Below, in pieces: positions 36,060 through 46,859 of a DNA stretch of 64,000 bases. The translations under genes were made by a program, and so were the position numbers. The stretch lies in contig SNVD02009584.1 in NCBI GenBank assembly GCA_013180625.2, positions 62,001-126,000 on the forward strand, read 5' to 3'. The notes below the pieces were generated by a model, which saw nothing but the letters and a program-made list of their open reading frames with translations, was not told where the DNA came from and did no database searches. This DNA is from Boswellia sacra. Taxonomy: Eukaryota; Streptophyta; Magnoliopsida; Sapindales; Burseraceae. Positions within the stretch are counted from its first letter, which is position 1; every line of letters begins with the position of its first letter.

Positions 36060-36499
36060 ACTGTATTGATGTCTCCCCAGACAAAATTCCCTTGATTTTG
36101 TTCAGTCTTTCGACATATGTCACTTCTTTTGGATCTGCTTCTGGAAAATTTGTGTTAGTAGAAAAATCTGTCATTTGCACATCCTCTGCAGCAGTAGAAT
36201 TTTCGTTTTGTGCAGCAGCTGGATCACTAGCTACTGGTTGTGCTGACACTAAAGGTTGAGACTTAGGTACAGGAAGGTGATCTCTCACATTCAAGAGAAA
36301 AGCTTGGTGCTCATTCTCCACAAGATCAAAGGCTACTTGGAATGCCAGTAATGCTTCATCCTTATTTTCAGAACGGAGAAGCTTTTCTAATATACTCACA
36401 ACACCTTCAAGTTCATCCAGGAACATTAGACACTGGCAAATACTCAAATAATCTGGAGAAGGCAGCTTTTGGTATACTTTAACAAGAAGACGAAGCACC
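36060..36499 (-). pseudogene. RPN2: Captured exon of 26S proteasome subunit RPN2 (PSMD1)
   Basis: One exon of the gene for the proteasome lid/base scaffold subunit RPN2, which normally has about 1000 residues. The acceptor TTCTTCCTACAG at 36500 on the minus strand leads into VLRLLVKVYQKLPSPDYLSI, then FDLVENEHQAFLLNVRDHL, an acidic/low-complexity linker with AAEDVQMTDF, and EVTYVERLNKIKGILSGETS. About 147 codons are open without a stop. The end at ACA|GTCATA could be a donor; the next RPN2 exon, which should hold the first PC repeats, is absent, as is the preceding exon. The gene's intron/exon border is kept, so DNA rather than mRNA was captured. Confidence 0.92.
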
Positions 36500-38107
36500 T
36501 GTAGGAAGAACCAATTTTTATCACACCACTTCAGCATGACATCTTCTAGAACATTCCACCAAATTCAGGCCGTTCATTTATAAATAATTTCTTCTTTGAA
36601 CCATTGGTTCAAATTTAAATTCATAAAGGTATGTCATGCTTTCAACAACAAACAAAACATACCAAGCACTGGTATATGTTACTACATAATTTTAGTAATC
36701 TACCACTAGAATCCTACTCGATAAACTGAAAATAAGACATTAGTAGATAATAACAACAAGAAAAATGAAAATCCATGATACAAAAATTAAGAGGATACAA
36801 AAAGGATGAAGAAAGTGTGAAAGCATGGATGTTAGAAATGTTAGCTTCAGTACAATCAAGTCAACTGTTTTCTTATAATTATCTGTGCAAAATTGACAAG
36901 CTAGGATATTCCTAATTACAATAAGGACACAGTACAGTGTGAAAGCATAGCTGGTTCATCACAATTCACGAAGGAGACAATTTTTCTTTTTTAAACCCAG
37001 AAACCCTCTACCTTCCCCTTGTCCAACGAGTTCTAAATTAAGTGTTACATCCAAAACCTACAAGCTTGGCAGCCACCAAACATATGAGACATATACATGT
37101 CCCAAGTAGGTGGCCAAGGTGATTTGAACTCTGGCATATTATTTGAGCTTATTCAGTAGGTGAATATGCATAAAACAATATAAAAATACAAAAACTATCT
37201 AGCCAAAACCATCAAATGGGTAAAAGAAGAAACATAATGTCAATATAAAAAAGCCATTGGAAGCTACAGATTGGCATCCAAGAAAGGTAAATTCGAATTA
37301 CACATAAGAAAACAGTTTTCAATGGCTTGGAAAAAAATAGGCACAAGATAACAGATGCAACTTGGAATACAAAACCTGGCTTAGATTAACTTTCTATATT
37401 TTCAGGACATTATCTACCAAATGTAGCTCATCAAAAACAACTAGACCACCGAAAACCTATTAACTCCTAAGTAATTTACAGTAACTCAAAATAATTTCGG
37501 AACTTATGTATTATTGATAAAAATGTTCAGACACCTTTGAAAGCAGGAAGCATAATATGAGGGCCACACATTTAGGATCATAAGCTTTATAAGGGGGTTG
37601 GGATCCAACTCATGTAAAAATTAAGGGAATATGCTGCAGCCTTGCCATCTCCTGGCCATGAAGCACACATTTTTTTACTCAACCATCTTCCTTTACCATT
37701 GATCAGTTGTCGGACCATAAAACAAAACACCACTAAATTATTCATGAGAAGCACCAATAATTAGAAATAAACATTTAAGTCTAATCGCAACATGTGGACA
37801 ATTTCAACTTAGAAGAATGTTTGAATTTATGAGTACTGCTCCAACAACAAGTCAAAAGGCAACAATAATCATGAAGGTAGCAATTATAACATAAACAGGA
37901 TAGCAATAAAGCATAAAATTACTTAAAAAAGCTCAACCATAATCACTTTAATAATATTTATTTAACAAAAATATAATTAAAAGAGCAATGAAAATAGTTG
38001 CAAATAGGACCCAAATTATGCAAATAGTTTCTTGAAAAGGAATAACAAGCATGAAATGACATGGTAGTCAATTGACTACCAAAATATTGTTAGCATAAGC
38101 TAAATAC
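36500..38107. other. CACTA interior between RPN2 and UTP10 pieces
   Basis: AT-rich with no exon I can recognise on either strand. It is probably flanking intron DNA of the captured genes and filler. Confidence 0.45.
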
Positions 38108-38270
38108 CTCTGTTCCATATTTTATGGCACCGAAAGACTATGGCTCAATGTGCTGCGCAAAGAAGTCACAGACAAAGCAAGGAAATTTTTGTCTGATAAT
38201 ATAAACCTTTTTTGTCGAACCATCAAGCCTGAAAGATCATCAAGAAAATGACTCCAAATTGCAGTGTTTC
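38108..38270 (-). pseudogene. UTP10-like exon 5 of 5 (nonsense near the end)
   Basis: Acceptor ATGACAG joins in phase 1 to exon 4, then NTAIWSHFLDDLSGLMVRQK and RFILSDKNFLAL, ending SVP, a TAA where Lys is expected, then NMEQR and the donor GTATTT. Confidence 0.8.
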
Positions 38271-38391
38271 CTGTCATTAACCCATTCAATACATAACAAT
38301 ACTGCACAGTCTTCTTGCTATATAAAAATATATAATGAAAATAAGTGTAACCGCTATGGACATGCAAGATCCAGCATTACAGTGAGAATAC

Positions 38392-38474
38392 CATTTTTCT
38401 TGCTAGAAGTGTCAACACGGCGCCATAATGGCATATAGCCCTTCAACACAGCCCATGGTAGCTAATCTTACATC
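38392..38474 (-). pseudogene. UTP10-like exon 4 of 5 (one-base insertion)
   Basis: Acceptor TTTTTAG, then DVRLATMGCVEGLY. An extra base shifts the frame, which then reads LWRRVDTSSKKN up to the donor GTATTC. Confidence 0.8.
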
Positions 38475-38676
38475 CTAAAAAGAGAGACAAAATATCACTC
38501 GGAACAAAACCACGGTACCTCTTCAAACCCAAGACTAAATAAGAAATTAAAAAAACAACACTTAGAAAAATATAATTAGGCTACTGCATTTTGAAAGAAA
38601 GTTTCAGAAAGACTACCAAGAGCACAAACACAATCACCAACAAGAAATAGGTCGAAGTGAAAGAAAAATGCAGTAC

Positions 38677-38812
38677 CTGATTATCACTAGCCAATGGAAC
38701 AAGCACTGAAGGGAATTCAGCCAGAAGTTCAAACAACAATCTATCATCTGACTGAGAACAAAAAAAGCAAAACAGTGGAGACTTTCCATTTGGACAGCAA
38801 CAGGTTTATCTG
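38677..38812 (-). pseudogene. UTP10-like exon 3 of 5 (one-base deletion)
   Basis: Acceptor TTTAGCAG, then KPVAVQMESLHCFAF. A T is missing from a T run, after which the conserved CSQSDDRLLFELLAEFPSVL continues in a shifted frame to SDNQ and the donor GTACTG. Confidence 0.82.
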
Positions 38813-39392
38813 CTAAACAAAGTTTCATGACATGTTATTAAGTTATTTTCAAAAAACTGTTTATAGAAAGATGACAAGAAATTGGATTCTGTAATTATTA
38901 AAATTTAGGAACATTTCACCTCATAGGAGTAATTTGAAATCAGTTTTTTGATGTCTACCAAATTTCATACACTAAAGTTGAACGAAAATAATTTTCTTTT
39001 TCTAGTCTGTATTTCACCAATAAACAAAACAGCAGGTTTCAAAAATTTTAGGAGACATTTAACATGTCCTTATAAAAATTTTACTATGACATGAAATAAT
39101 TAACAAAGCTTATTTTGTGCCTTATGAAAAGAGATCCAAGAACAAGTTAATCTTGTGAACACTTAAACAAGAAATATGAAAAGCAAGCAAAATTGAATGT
39201 ATATATCATTTGTCAAAAGCCCATCATCAGAGTTCAAAAGAAATGATCTTATTTCAACAGATTTTGACTCAAATTGTTTCGGACGACAATTACCAGAAAA
39301 GAGTAGAAAAATAGGTACACTCAAGAGTGTTAAATTGATAAAGAGAAGAAAATAATAGAAGAGTTAGCATGATCAGAAGCAAAAATAAACAC

Positions 39393-39542
39393 CTTCTTCT
39401 GTAAAAAACCTTGACAGGAAACAAGCAAGAAAGACTTTGCATTTTGAAACAAGGTAGTGGCAATGTTCCTTGAAACAATGTTTCAAATGCGAGTTTGAAA
39501 AAAAGACAAACAAGTCTTGAATTTTGCTAGACCATCCTTCAT
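39393..39542 (-). pseudogene. UTP10-like exon 2 of 5
   Basis: Acceptor CATGATGCAG, then EGWSSKIQDLFVFFSNSHLK and HCFKEHCHYLVSKCK, ending SRFFTEE before the donor GTGTTT. Open throughout. Confidence 0.8.
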
Positions 39543-39662
39543 CTGCATCATGAAAAGTTGCCATATTCAACAATAATAAGAATATAGAAGGGAACAAATA
39601 AAAACAACCAAAGCAATCTTAGAAGGCGATAGAAAAGCAATGAATGAAGGAAGAGCACCGAC

Positions 39663-39767
39663 CAGCAAGATATTTGTAGGCATTGTCAAATAAACTGCCT
39701 CAAGCAACCTCCAAAATGTGCAAACTAGGATTTTTATATTTGAAGCCTCAATGTCAGTATCAAACAG
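39663..39767 (-). pseudogene. UTP10-like exon 1 of 5
   Basis: Minus strand, acceptor AAAGGTCAG, then LFDTDIEASNIKILVCTFWR and LLEAVYLTMPTNILL, donor GTCGGT. Open throughout. Confidence 0.75.
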
Positions 39768-40052
39768 CTGACCTTTCCAGGAACATATCAAACAACTTTC
39801 TCGCTCATTAATTAATTTAGCTTCATAGAAGCTAGCTAGACCTGGAATTAATAACTACTAGAATTCCAACTTAAAAAATTTTATAACCGCACGTATCTAT
39901 GCTCCAATTGCATCTATGTGGTTGCCATATGGATTCAAATCTGCGATCTTAGTTAAATATCGTTGGTTTAATGTGATTGAAATTTTTTTACATTTTTTAA
40001 AATATAAATTTATAGGTCTGAGCTTAATTATAATATTTAAGACTCTAATCAG

Positions 40053-40089
<37 letters not shown>

Positions 40090-40416
40090 ACTCACTCATG
40101 CGCACATCCCTTTCTGAGGGTTAAAAATGTGTGTCTACGAGAACACATTTTTTATGGTGGGTAAAGATGGTCCCAACAATCTCGACAAAACAATCAAATG
40201 AGCATTTTACCAAATGGTTTCCAAATTCAAGGAAACTTTATCTAAGATTCTAACACAAGACGAGAAATGATGAGAATTAAAAACCATTAACAACAAATCC
40301 GTTTTAAACTCCAGATAACTGATTTTTGCAACATTTAATCAACACATTCATATGAACAAGTTCTGGAACTAAAACAAAGACAACCGCAAATCAATAAACT
40401 GTGAAATAGAACTTGC
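39768..40416. other. CACTA interior with TA repeat
   Basis: No exon recognised. A TA microsatellite lies at about 40056-40086. Confidence 0.5.
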
Positions 40417-40528
40417 CTGTTGTTTGATAATGCTAAGCTTACTACTTGCATAACGCGGTGCCAGCACACAATTCACAGATGAATGCTTGAAGAACTTCTT
40501 GGTTTCTTCATCATGCGTCGCCATCACT
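40417..40528 (-). pseudogene. PLDdelta: Captured exon of phospholipase D delta
   Basis: The minus strand reads VMATHDEETKKFFKHSSVNC then VLAPRYASSKLSIIKQQ, which I recognise as the region just upstream of the first HKD motif of the C2-type phospholipase D delta subclass, a plasma-membrane enzyme making phosphatidic acid. The HKD motif itself belongs to the following exon and is not present. The acceptor is likely GCAAG at 40529. The end is CAACAG followed by GCAAGT, so this would be a GC-AG intron, or a GT that mutated to GC. The 37 codons are open. The upstream frame runs on through an ATG at 40557, so the exact left border is uncertain. Confidence 0.78.
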
Positions 40529-40848
40529 CTTGCCTGAACCACCAAATCCCACTTCATGTCATAACTCCCAAGTACTTATTCACGCTTGGTAACAAACCAT
40601 TCACCCAATAACAAGTAACAACACTTACAATGATCAATCCAATTGACTTATTAACCAGTTTCATTAGTTGACATCATGTGTTTCAATTGACTTATTAACC
40701 AGTTTCATTTCTCTGGCTAGGCAAGAAAATTAGGTGGCATGAAACTTTGAACATTAAAGACAAAAAGAGAGCTCAAAAACTGGAATCAAAACCACTTTCA
40801 AGAGAAGTATGCAATCAGTATCTCATAGTATTGACAAGAGATACTCAC

Positions 40849-40996
40849 TTGGTATGTTATCAACATCAAGCCTCATGATCTTTCCTAGCAACGATTTCTT
40901 ATTTTGGGAAAAGTTGTAAGGATCACCCACACCACCACCATCTCCCATCATGAAATATAAATACCCATTAGCAGGTCTGTTATTTAACCACCACCC
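40849..40996 (-). pseudogene. Captured exon of a HIPL (glucose/sorbosone dehydrogenase-like) gene
   Basis: Minus-strand exon with acceptor CTGGCAG and donor GTGAGT. It reads [20 protein letters not shown], then [20 protein letters not shown], the strongly conserved beta-propeller core of plant HIPL (hedgehog-interacting-protein-like) proteins, which are secreted or GPI-anchored and related to PQQ-type sugar dehydrogenases. The 49 codons are open. The neighbouring exons of the source gene are not present. The N-terminal dozen residues (GWWLNNRPA) fit the family less well and may be divergent. Confidence 0.78.
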
Positions 40997-41091
40997 CTGC
41001 CAGATAAATCAACATACAAAACTCAGCGAATATAGTTTGTGGGCAAAAATTAGAGCATGCAAGAAATAACCATGGAAAACTATTGATCTAC

Positions 41092-41207
41092 CTAAAATCT
41101 GTTGATGGATCCTTTCCTTGCTAACCCATTTCCTTCCACTCCTCCGATATTAGACCACATAGTTCTTCTTCCAGAAAAGCAACATTCCACAAAGCTCTCA
41201 AAGCTTC
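41092..41207 (-). pseudogene. Captured exon of an ELMO/CED-12 domain gene, with stop
   Basis: Minus-strand exon with acceptor CCTTTAG and donor GTAGAT. It reads EALRALWNVAFLEEELCGLI, then SEEWKEMG, a TAG stop where Trp is expected, then QGKDPSTDF. This is the opening of the ELMO domain found in plant ELMO-domain proteins (animal relatives act in Rac signalling). The nonsense codon makes it a dead fragment if translated in this frame. Confidence 0.82.
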
Positions 41208-42060
41208 CTAAAGGGAAGATACAATAACACACAACGATAAGAAAGAGAAACTTCATACTGCAATAGCAGAGATCCAACTATTTAGAAAAGTTGTTTACAA
41301 CGAACAAGGAGCTAAAACAAAGACCAACATAGGACCATCAGTACAAGAAGTAAAATGCAAATAAGGAGTAAAATGCAAAACGTAGTACACATTTGATTCA
41401 AACCTCTATTGCTCCACACAATAAGAAAACCATTACTTGTATAGTCTCTTTTTCAACTTCAAATGTTATGCAATCCTAATATTCCCAAATACAAATAAAA
41501 CTCTTGAAATACACTGTTATTACAGCACTATTTTCCTTTTAAATGAAATTAATTTTATGATGATCAGCCTCCTTTTTATTATTCCGTAGTAAAAGATGGT
41601 GCCTAGTTAATAGTCTTTAAGGGGAAACCTTAAAATGATAAGCAAATAATATTGATCGAGTATCTGGGAACCTAATAACAAGTATCAATGTATCTCGAGA
41701 TTGTCAGACTAGTAAAAGCCAAATCATTCTATCTTCATGGGTTTATTCATCTATGAATTGCCACAGTAACTAAAAAAAACTACATCCAGAGCTTTTTCTG
41801 GAATCTGCAATAGCTAAAACCAAATTCAAATTCATTGCATAAACACAAAAATAATAAATAAATAATTAAATAATTAAAGACCCTTGAGTAAACACCAAAA
41901 TCATTTAAACTATAGTATTCTATCTTGTAAATCAACATCACAAACTACTATATGGATGCATTGCCTAATTAAAAGTCATTAGCATCAGATTCTAGGTTTC
42001 TGTTTTTAACAATTATTACACAGCCAATAATTGTTTAACAATAATTGTCTATAGTGAAGG
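41208..42060. other. CACTA interior, likely ELMO intron side
   Basis: AT-rich, no exon recognised. Confidence 0.4.
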
Positions 42061-42063
42061 TAG

Positions 42064-42267
42064 AGGGCATATTTGGATTCTCAGTAATCTAAAACTCAAA
42101 AGGATGAAAGAGTTTTACATTATCCCATTTTTAGCGTCATTAGATTCCTGAGTTTAAAAAATATATTAGGCCTACAAGGGGGAGGTTTCAATTTCAATTT
42201 CCTATTCCCCCAAGGACAAAACCGTGAATCAAACGGTAGACGACAAAACCGCAAACCAAGCGGCCCT
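42064..42267. mobile_element. MITE (Tourist/hAT-like) inside the CACTA element
   Basis: A 204-bp non-coding segment with imperfect inverted ends (AGGGCATATTTGGATTC versus, reversed, AGGGCCGCTTGGTTTGC) flanked by TAG on both sides (42061-42063, 42268-42270). A 3-bp duplication points to the PIF/Harbinger (Tourist) group; the end sequence would also fit hAT. It landed in the captured or filler DNA. Confidence 0.6.
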
Positions 42268-43806
42268 TAGGTTTTGTTGAAATATTGTCTTATGCCACCT
42301 CATCATTACACTACAACCCACCAACCCCCTCAGCTTAAACACTTCACAGCCATTATCATTATGCATTACAGCCAGAAATTAATGGCTCTTTAACATGTAA
42401 GACCTTCATGCATCTCCAAGAAAAGCAAAATCTCAAGTAACCATGTCATTGTTTGTGAATCTTTTTAGAGCCTTTTCTGGCCCATAAAACTCCATTTGTG
42501 GTATCTTTGATTTTCTTCCTAATTAAAAAATATATACGTACAATATTTATTCATTAATATATCATGTCATGCAAGAAATGAGGAAGGTATACAACCACTT
42601 ATAAATATCCAGGTTTGTGTGTGATCTTTCTCCTCGTGACAGCAATGTATAAATAGTTCTTATGGCAATCCAACTCAAATATTCGATTAATAAATTACCA
42701 ATTAATCAAGATAATATACAACTCAATGCTGACATTATCAGTTGATGTAGCAAATGCACTACCCTAGTATCGCTAACATAAAAATCAGAGACTACTAAAA
42801 ACAATGAAGATTTTTCGGTTTTGATGGTTTCACTAGGCTTTTAAAGAAGTGTTACAACTTTTGAAATTATTTCAGGGATACATACTAATAATATTCTATA
42901 TAAATAAATAAGGCCTAGAATATTCATATATATAGTGGCATCTAAACCTAGATAGCTAGTATGAGCAGCATATTAGAGCTCTCTAATTGGGATCCCATGT
43001 TGATAGATCCAAATGGTAAGTATTCTTACAAGCATTAAATTAAACCACATAAAATATAATAATCCAAATTCCCAAGTGAAGCATTTTATCCTGTGAATTA
43101 AAACGATAACAAAGATGACAATAACTGACCAATTATTACATTATTATAGCTTACTATATATAATATACTTAAATCTTTTTTTCTATAATATATATAATCT
43201 TAATTTTATTCGCTATATAAACAATACATTTCGATGATCAGTAGAATTACTCGAGTTGAATATGAAAGCAAATTTGAATATCATGCTTACAACATATAAT
43301 ATACAAAGACAGTTCACTGCAGAACAAAACGGCCAAAGATGTTGTTGACATAACCTGCATTTGTGCAACATAGAATAATGATTGTGTTTATGCCTTACAA
43401 AGTATATAAAGCAGAAGCTATACAAGTAACACGATAGATCCATACCAATCTAAATTCCATCACATATACTGATAATAAAAACAAGAAGAAAAAAACATAC
43501 AAACATCACATCAAATCACATGAATTAACATGACTATATAACATGTTACTAAAGTAGTATATAGGGCAAAGTGATTCTGAAGGTTCAGAATCACCACTTT
43601 GGGTTACAAAATTTTATAGCTAGTACTGTCTGTCTACCACATCAACCATTGTCTCCTTCTAACTGAGTCTTTACACTATCTCTTTAATGTCTTTTGTAAT
43701 ATAATAAAATGCCCATTACGGAATTGATAATATTAGCCATCCCTGCCGGTATCTTTATGTGTGTATAAATATATATTCCCTCAAAGTTAAACTTTAATGT
43801 GTAAAT

Positions 43807-43848
<42 letters not shown>

Positions 43849-44236
43849 AATTAAAATGCATGTGTTAGGCAAACTGTGTTAAGGAACATATTACTCAGTC
43901 CATATACAGAGAAGTGCACATTTTCTAGAGAGAGAATTTAATTTTCTCAAGTTCAAACCTGATAATTATTCAATATATGTGTATAATTTTTTCACGATAT
44001 AGATATCAGCAATAAAAATAAAGGCATGAATTGTTTTTGACTTTTTTTTTTAAGATATGAATTGGTTTCAATTTAGAAATGGATAACATTAATTAAATGT
44101 GTTTTTCATTTATCTTTGATCATAAAATCAAATAAGAGCAAAGTTAAAAATTCACGTTTTGTATTTAAATATTAAAAAAGATTTAGTTAAAAGATGTGAA
44201 CCCTAGGTTCGTATTGCCCTTTATTAAAGTTTTTTA
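42268..44236. other. CACTA interior, mostly unassigned
   Basis: A plus-strand exon-like piece starts at ATG 42961 (MSSILELSNWDPM) and ends at a GTAAGT donor at about 43016. A minus-strand piece after a GTGCAACAAATGCAG-like acceptor near 43365 is open for 13 codons. I recognise neither. An AT microsatellite lies at 43809-43846. Confidence 0.35.
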
Positions 44237-44287
44237 TTAGGCAGCGGCAGCAGGAGCACACACTTTGGGGTCACATTGCTCAAAACA
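44237..44287 (-). pseudogene. Possible captured 3' terminal exon, Cys-rich tail
   Basis: On the minus strand an acceptor-like GCTCAG is followed by CFEQCDPKVCAPAAAA, a stop, and within 20 bases AATAAA. This looks like the last exon of a gene for a small Cys-containing protein, but 17 codons are too few to name it. Confidence 0.3.
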
Positions 44288-45437
44288 CTGAGCATTTCAG
44301 TTACTCGTCATCCATATGGTAACTGCTGATAATGCACAGCCTAAGCCTTGATGCGATTGGCAGAGAATAAATTAAAAACTATAACTTATAGAAGCCATGT
44401 CCTCCATATCATCCTCCACATGTACATAACACAAAAAAGAAGAAGCAAACAGTAACCCCTAATATGAACAAGTATTGCAATTTAAGAACTAAACTCTAGT
44501 ATAAGATACGTTAAAAAAATAGAAGAATCAAAAAATCAATCTAGCTACATCCTACTCCAACACGAAGGTACGTATAGATTGAAAGAAGAGATAGTCACAA
44601 ACAATGCTAGCTAAACCAAATTTCTATACAGGAGCAATCGAATTAGGTATATGTATGTATGTAGCCGCCAGTGACACACTGTGTGGAAAATAATTGGACT
44701 CGTTGTCAATCATCTCTCTCTCTATCATTCTTTCTTTCTCTTTTTTAAGACATGACACCATGTTTGATAAATGGTACCCCATGGCCGTGGAATGCCAGTT
44801 TTGTGTCGTTCGATTTTTCAAAAATTTGAGGTCAATTCATATCATTTTCTACAATTTAATATGGAATATTCAATTGACATCGTTAATTTGTTTATTAATT
44901 GAAACCCTTTATGGATTCACTTTCTATAGTACAATTTATTCATATAAATGATATCGGTTATCTTTTTAATTAGTTGTTAATTAGGTCAAGATCGTTTAAA
45001 ATTCCTGTACAGATTAATTATCAAGTATTCGTGCTCAAAGCTTAAACCACTGAAGTTGTACAATAAAATAAGATCAAGGACACAGTAAGATTAAAAAATA
45101 AAATTAAAAAAATCTAAATTGAGTTATATATATAGGAAACTAAAATCTTATAAAGAGAAAAAAAGATAGATAAAGCTTAGGCAGGCATAGAGTTCGCGTT
45201 TCACGCCATCGACTACTATTCATATAAAAAAACTATACAAACAATTCTACATAGTCTAATATAGTATAATTTTTCATTTAATCAATGATTTTATCACATA
45301 ATCTATTATTGGTTTTTTTATTTATAATAGTATTATATATTATAGGTTTTCTTATTTATAATAGTATTTTATGATGTTACAACTTATACGAAGTTAATTA
45401 CATAGATTGTTTATATTCATATTCATATTAAAATTAG

Positions 45438-45473
<36 letters not shown>

Positions 45474-46240
45474 CTTCCTATGACCAATTGGTGGATCAGA
45501 TATTGTGTGAAGGATCTTGATTATTTCAAGATGGAAACTATGTAAGTAATTAATATGTGTTATTTGAGAGTGTTTAAATGATTGGCCAAAATTGATAAAA
45601 TTAAAGTTTTTATCTTAAACAAATAATTAAGCAGTACTTAAATAAAATACTTTATATGGATTGGAAAACGATTTTAAGATTATCATCTGGAAATTTTACT
45701 AGAAATAATTAAATATTAATTAGAAAGTGTTATCAGATTTTTTCAACAGATATTCTCGTAAAAGGCATTATCACAGCTCTCTGGTCATTTTATCCACTGT
45801 ACAAAGTGTTATCAGATATTCTCTTAAGAATATTGTAGAAGTTGGAAGAGTTAGAGAGAAGATTATAATAACTAAAAAAAGATTTACATATCAACATCCT
45901 TTTTCTTATCTATTATGTCCTTGTTTTGTACCCGCCAATCTCCGGAAGCCCACTAATAATTCTTACCTAACCTAACCCTAAAAGCAAAAAGTAACTTTAA
46001 CCCTAATTTATACAAAATTAATAATCAACTTATCGTTTAAGCTCCTATCCCAAAGTTTTGGCTCCAAATTTCTAGTGATCCAATGCAGCTCCCCAATATC
46101 CTAGCTTTATATAAAATCAATTGATCAACTACATTATTAATAATCAGAACCCCATAACAGATCCACTTATTGAACATAACTCAGTCATCCCATTTGCTCA
46201 CGGACAAAAATTTTTAAAGAACAAGCTTTCAGAAGTTTTA
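44288..46240. other. CACTA interior, unassigned, with CA repeat
   Basis: No recognised exon. (CA)n at 45440-45470. The region 45720-45930 has an open plus-strand frame that I cannot place. Confidence 0.4.
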
Positions 46241-46271
46241 AGTTAACAAAAATTTTCAAGAAAGAAATTAC

Positions 46272-46620
46272 CTCTGAGAAACAGATGTTTTATCGATGGT
46301 AGTAAGCGAAGTGACGGGTTGTTTCGATGCACAGGCTTGAGTGAGAAGGGTAGCATTGCCGTCACAAGGGAACCGATGATGGAGTTGACCTGATAGCTGG
46401 CAATAATGGAGTAGAACCACGAGTGAGGATGGTGGAGGCGTCCTGTTTTGATGCTTGGGTGAAGAAGATGATTTTCGAACAAATTGAGACTCCAGAGTTG
46501 ACGCCGTTGGACGACGGCTTGGTGAGTGGGTATGGCAGAATAAAGCGGGGGTCCTGGAGGAGCACGGTGCTTGGCGAGTGGTTAGAAGTTTAGGTTTGCC
46601 GTTTAGGGATTAGGGTTAAT
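46272..46620 (-). pseudogene. Candidate 5' exon near the right end of the CACTA element
   Basis: A patch clearly richer in G/C than its neighbours that ends on the minus strand at CTCAGAG followed by GTAATT, a good donor. Two frames are open over much of it, one reading TPPPSSLVVLLHYCQLSGQL and another NSGVSICSKIIFFTQASKQD. Upstream on the minus strand is an AT-rich stretch. The pattern suits a first exon with its promoter, taken from a nuclear gene I cannot identify. It lies upstream, in transcription direction, of all the other captured exons. Confidence 0.4.
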
Positions 46621-46859
46621 CGAAACATCTTTTTCCTTATATGGTATATGAAATTTCCAGAAAATCCCCATCTATTAAGACTTGTCAAAATTGTCCCTGT
46701 AAATTACATAAGAATCCATATATTCTATAAATTTTCAAATACTTTATAATACGGAGTAAGACAAAAAGTTTTATTACTGTATATGCTTGTCCACATACTT
46801 GGCACTATCTAAAAATGTGAGAAATATATAATAAAGTCAAAACAGTGAGTGACAAATAT

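Larger units (their letters stand above)
38108..39767 (-). pseudogene. Captured UTP10/HEATR1-like gene fragment, five exons
   Basis: A multi-exon piece of the gene for U3 snoRNP-associated HEAT-repeat protein UTP10 (human HEATR1), needed in the nucleolus for rRNA transcription and 18S rRNA processing. The plant protein is very long (over 2000 residues); only about 210 residues are present. Exons on the minus strand, in order: 39663-39767, 39393-39542, 38677-38812, 38392-38474 and 38108-38270, each with GT and AG borders. Disablements: one missing T in exon 3, one extra base in exon 4, and TAA for Lys near the end of exon 5. Introns are retained. Family assignment rests on my memory of the plant proteins. 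Confidence 0.8.

Noticed and set aside
36060..36499. A resident, intact RPN2 gene on the minus strand
   Set aside because: Only one exon is present. The expected exons on both sides are absent, other genes' exons lie next to it, and the whole block is inside a transposon.
36960..37160. Possible tRNA-derived SINE near 37100
   Set aside because: GAGTTCAAATCACC on the minus strand resembles a B box, but I could find no A box at the right distance, no tail and no duplication.
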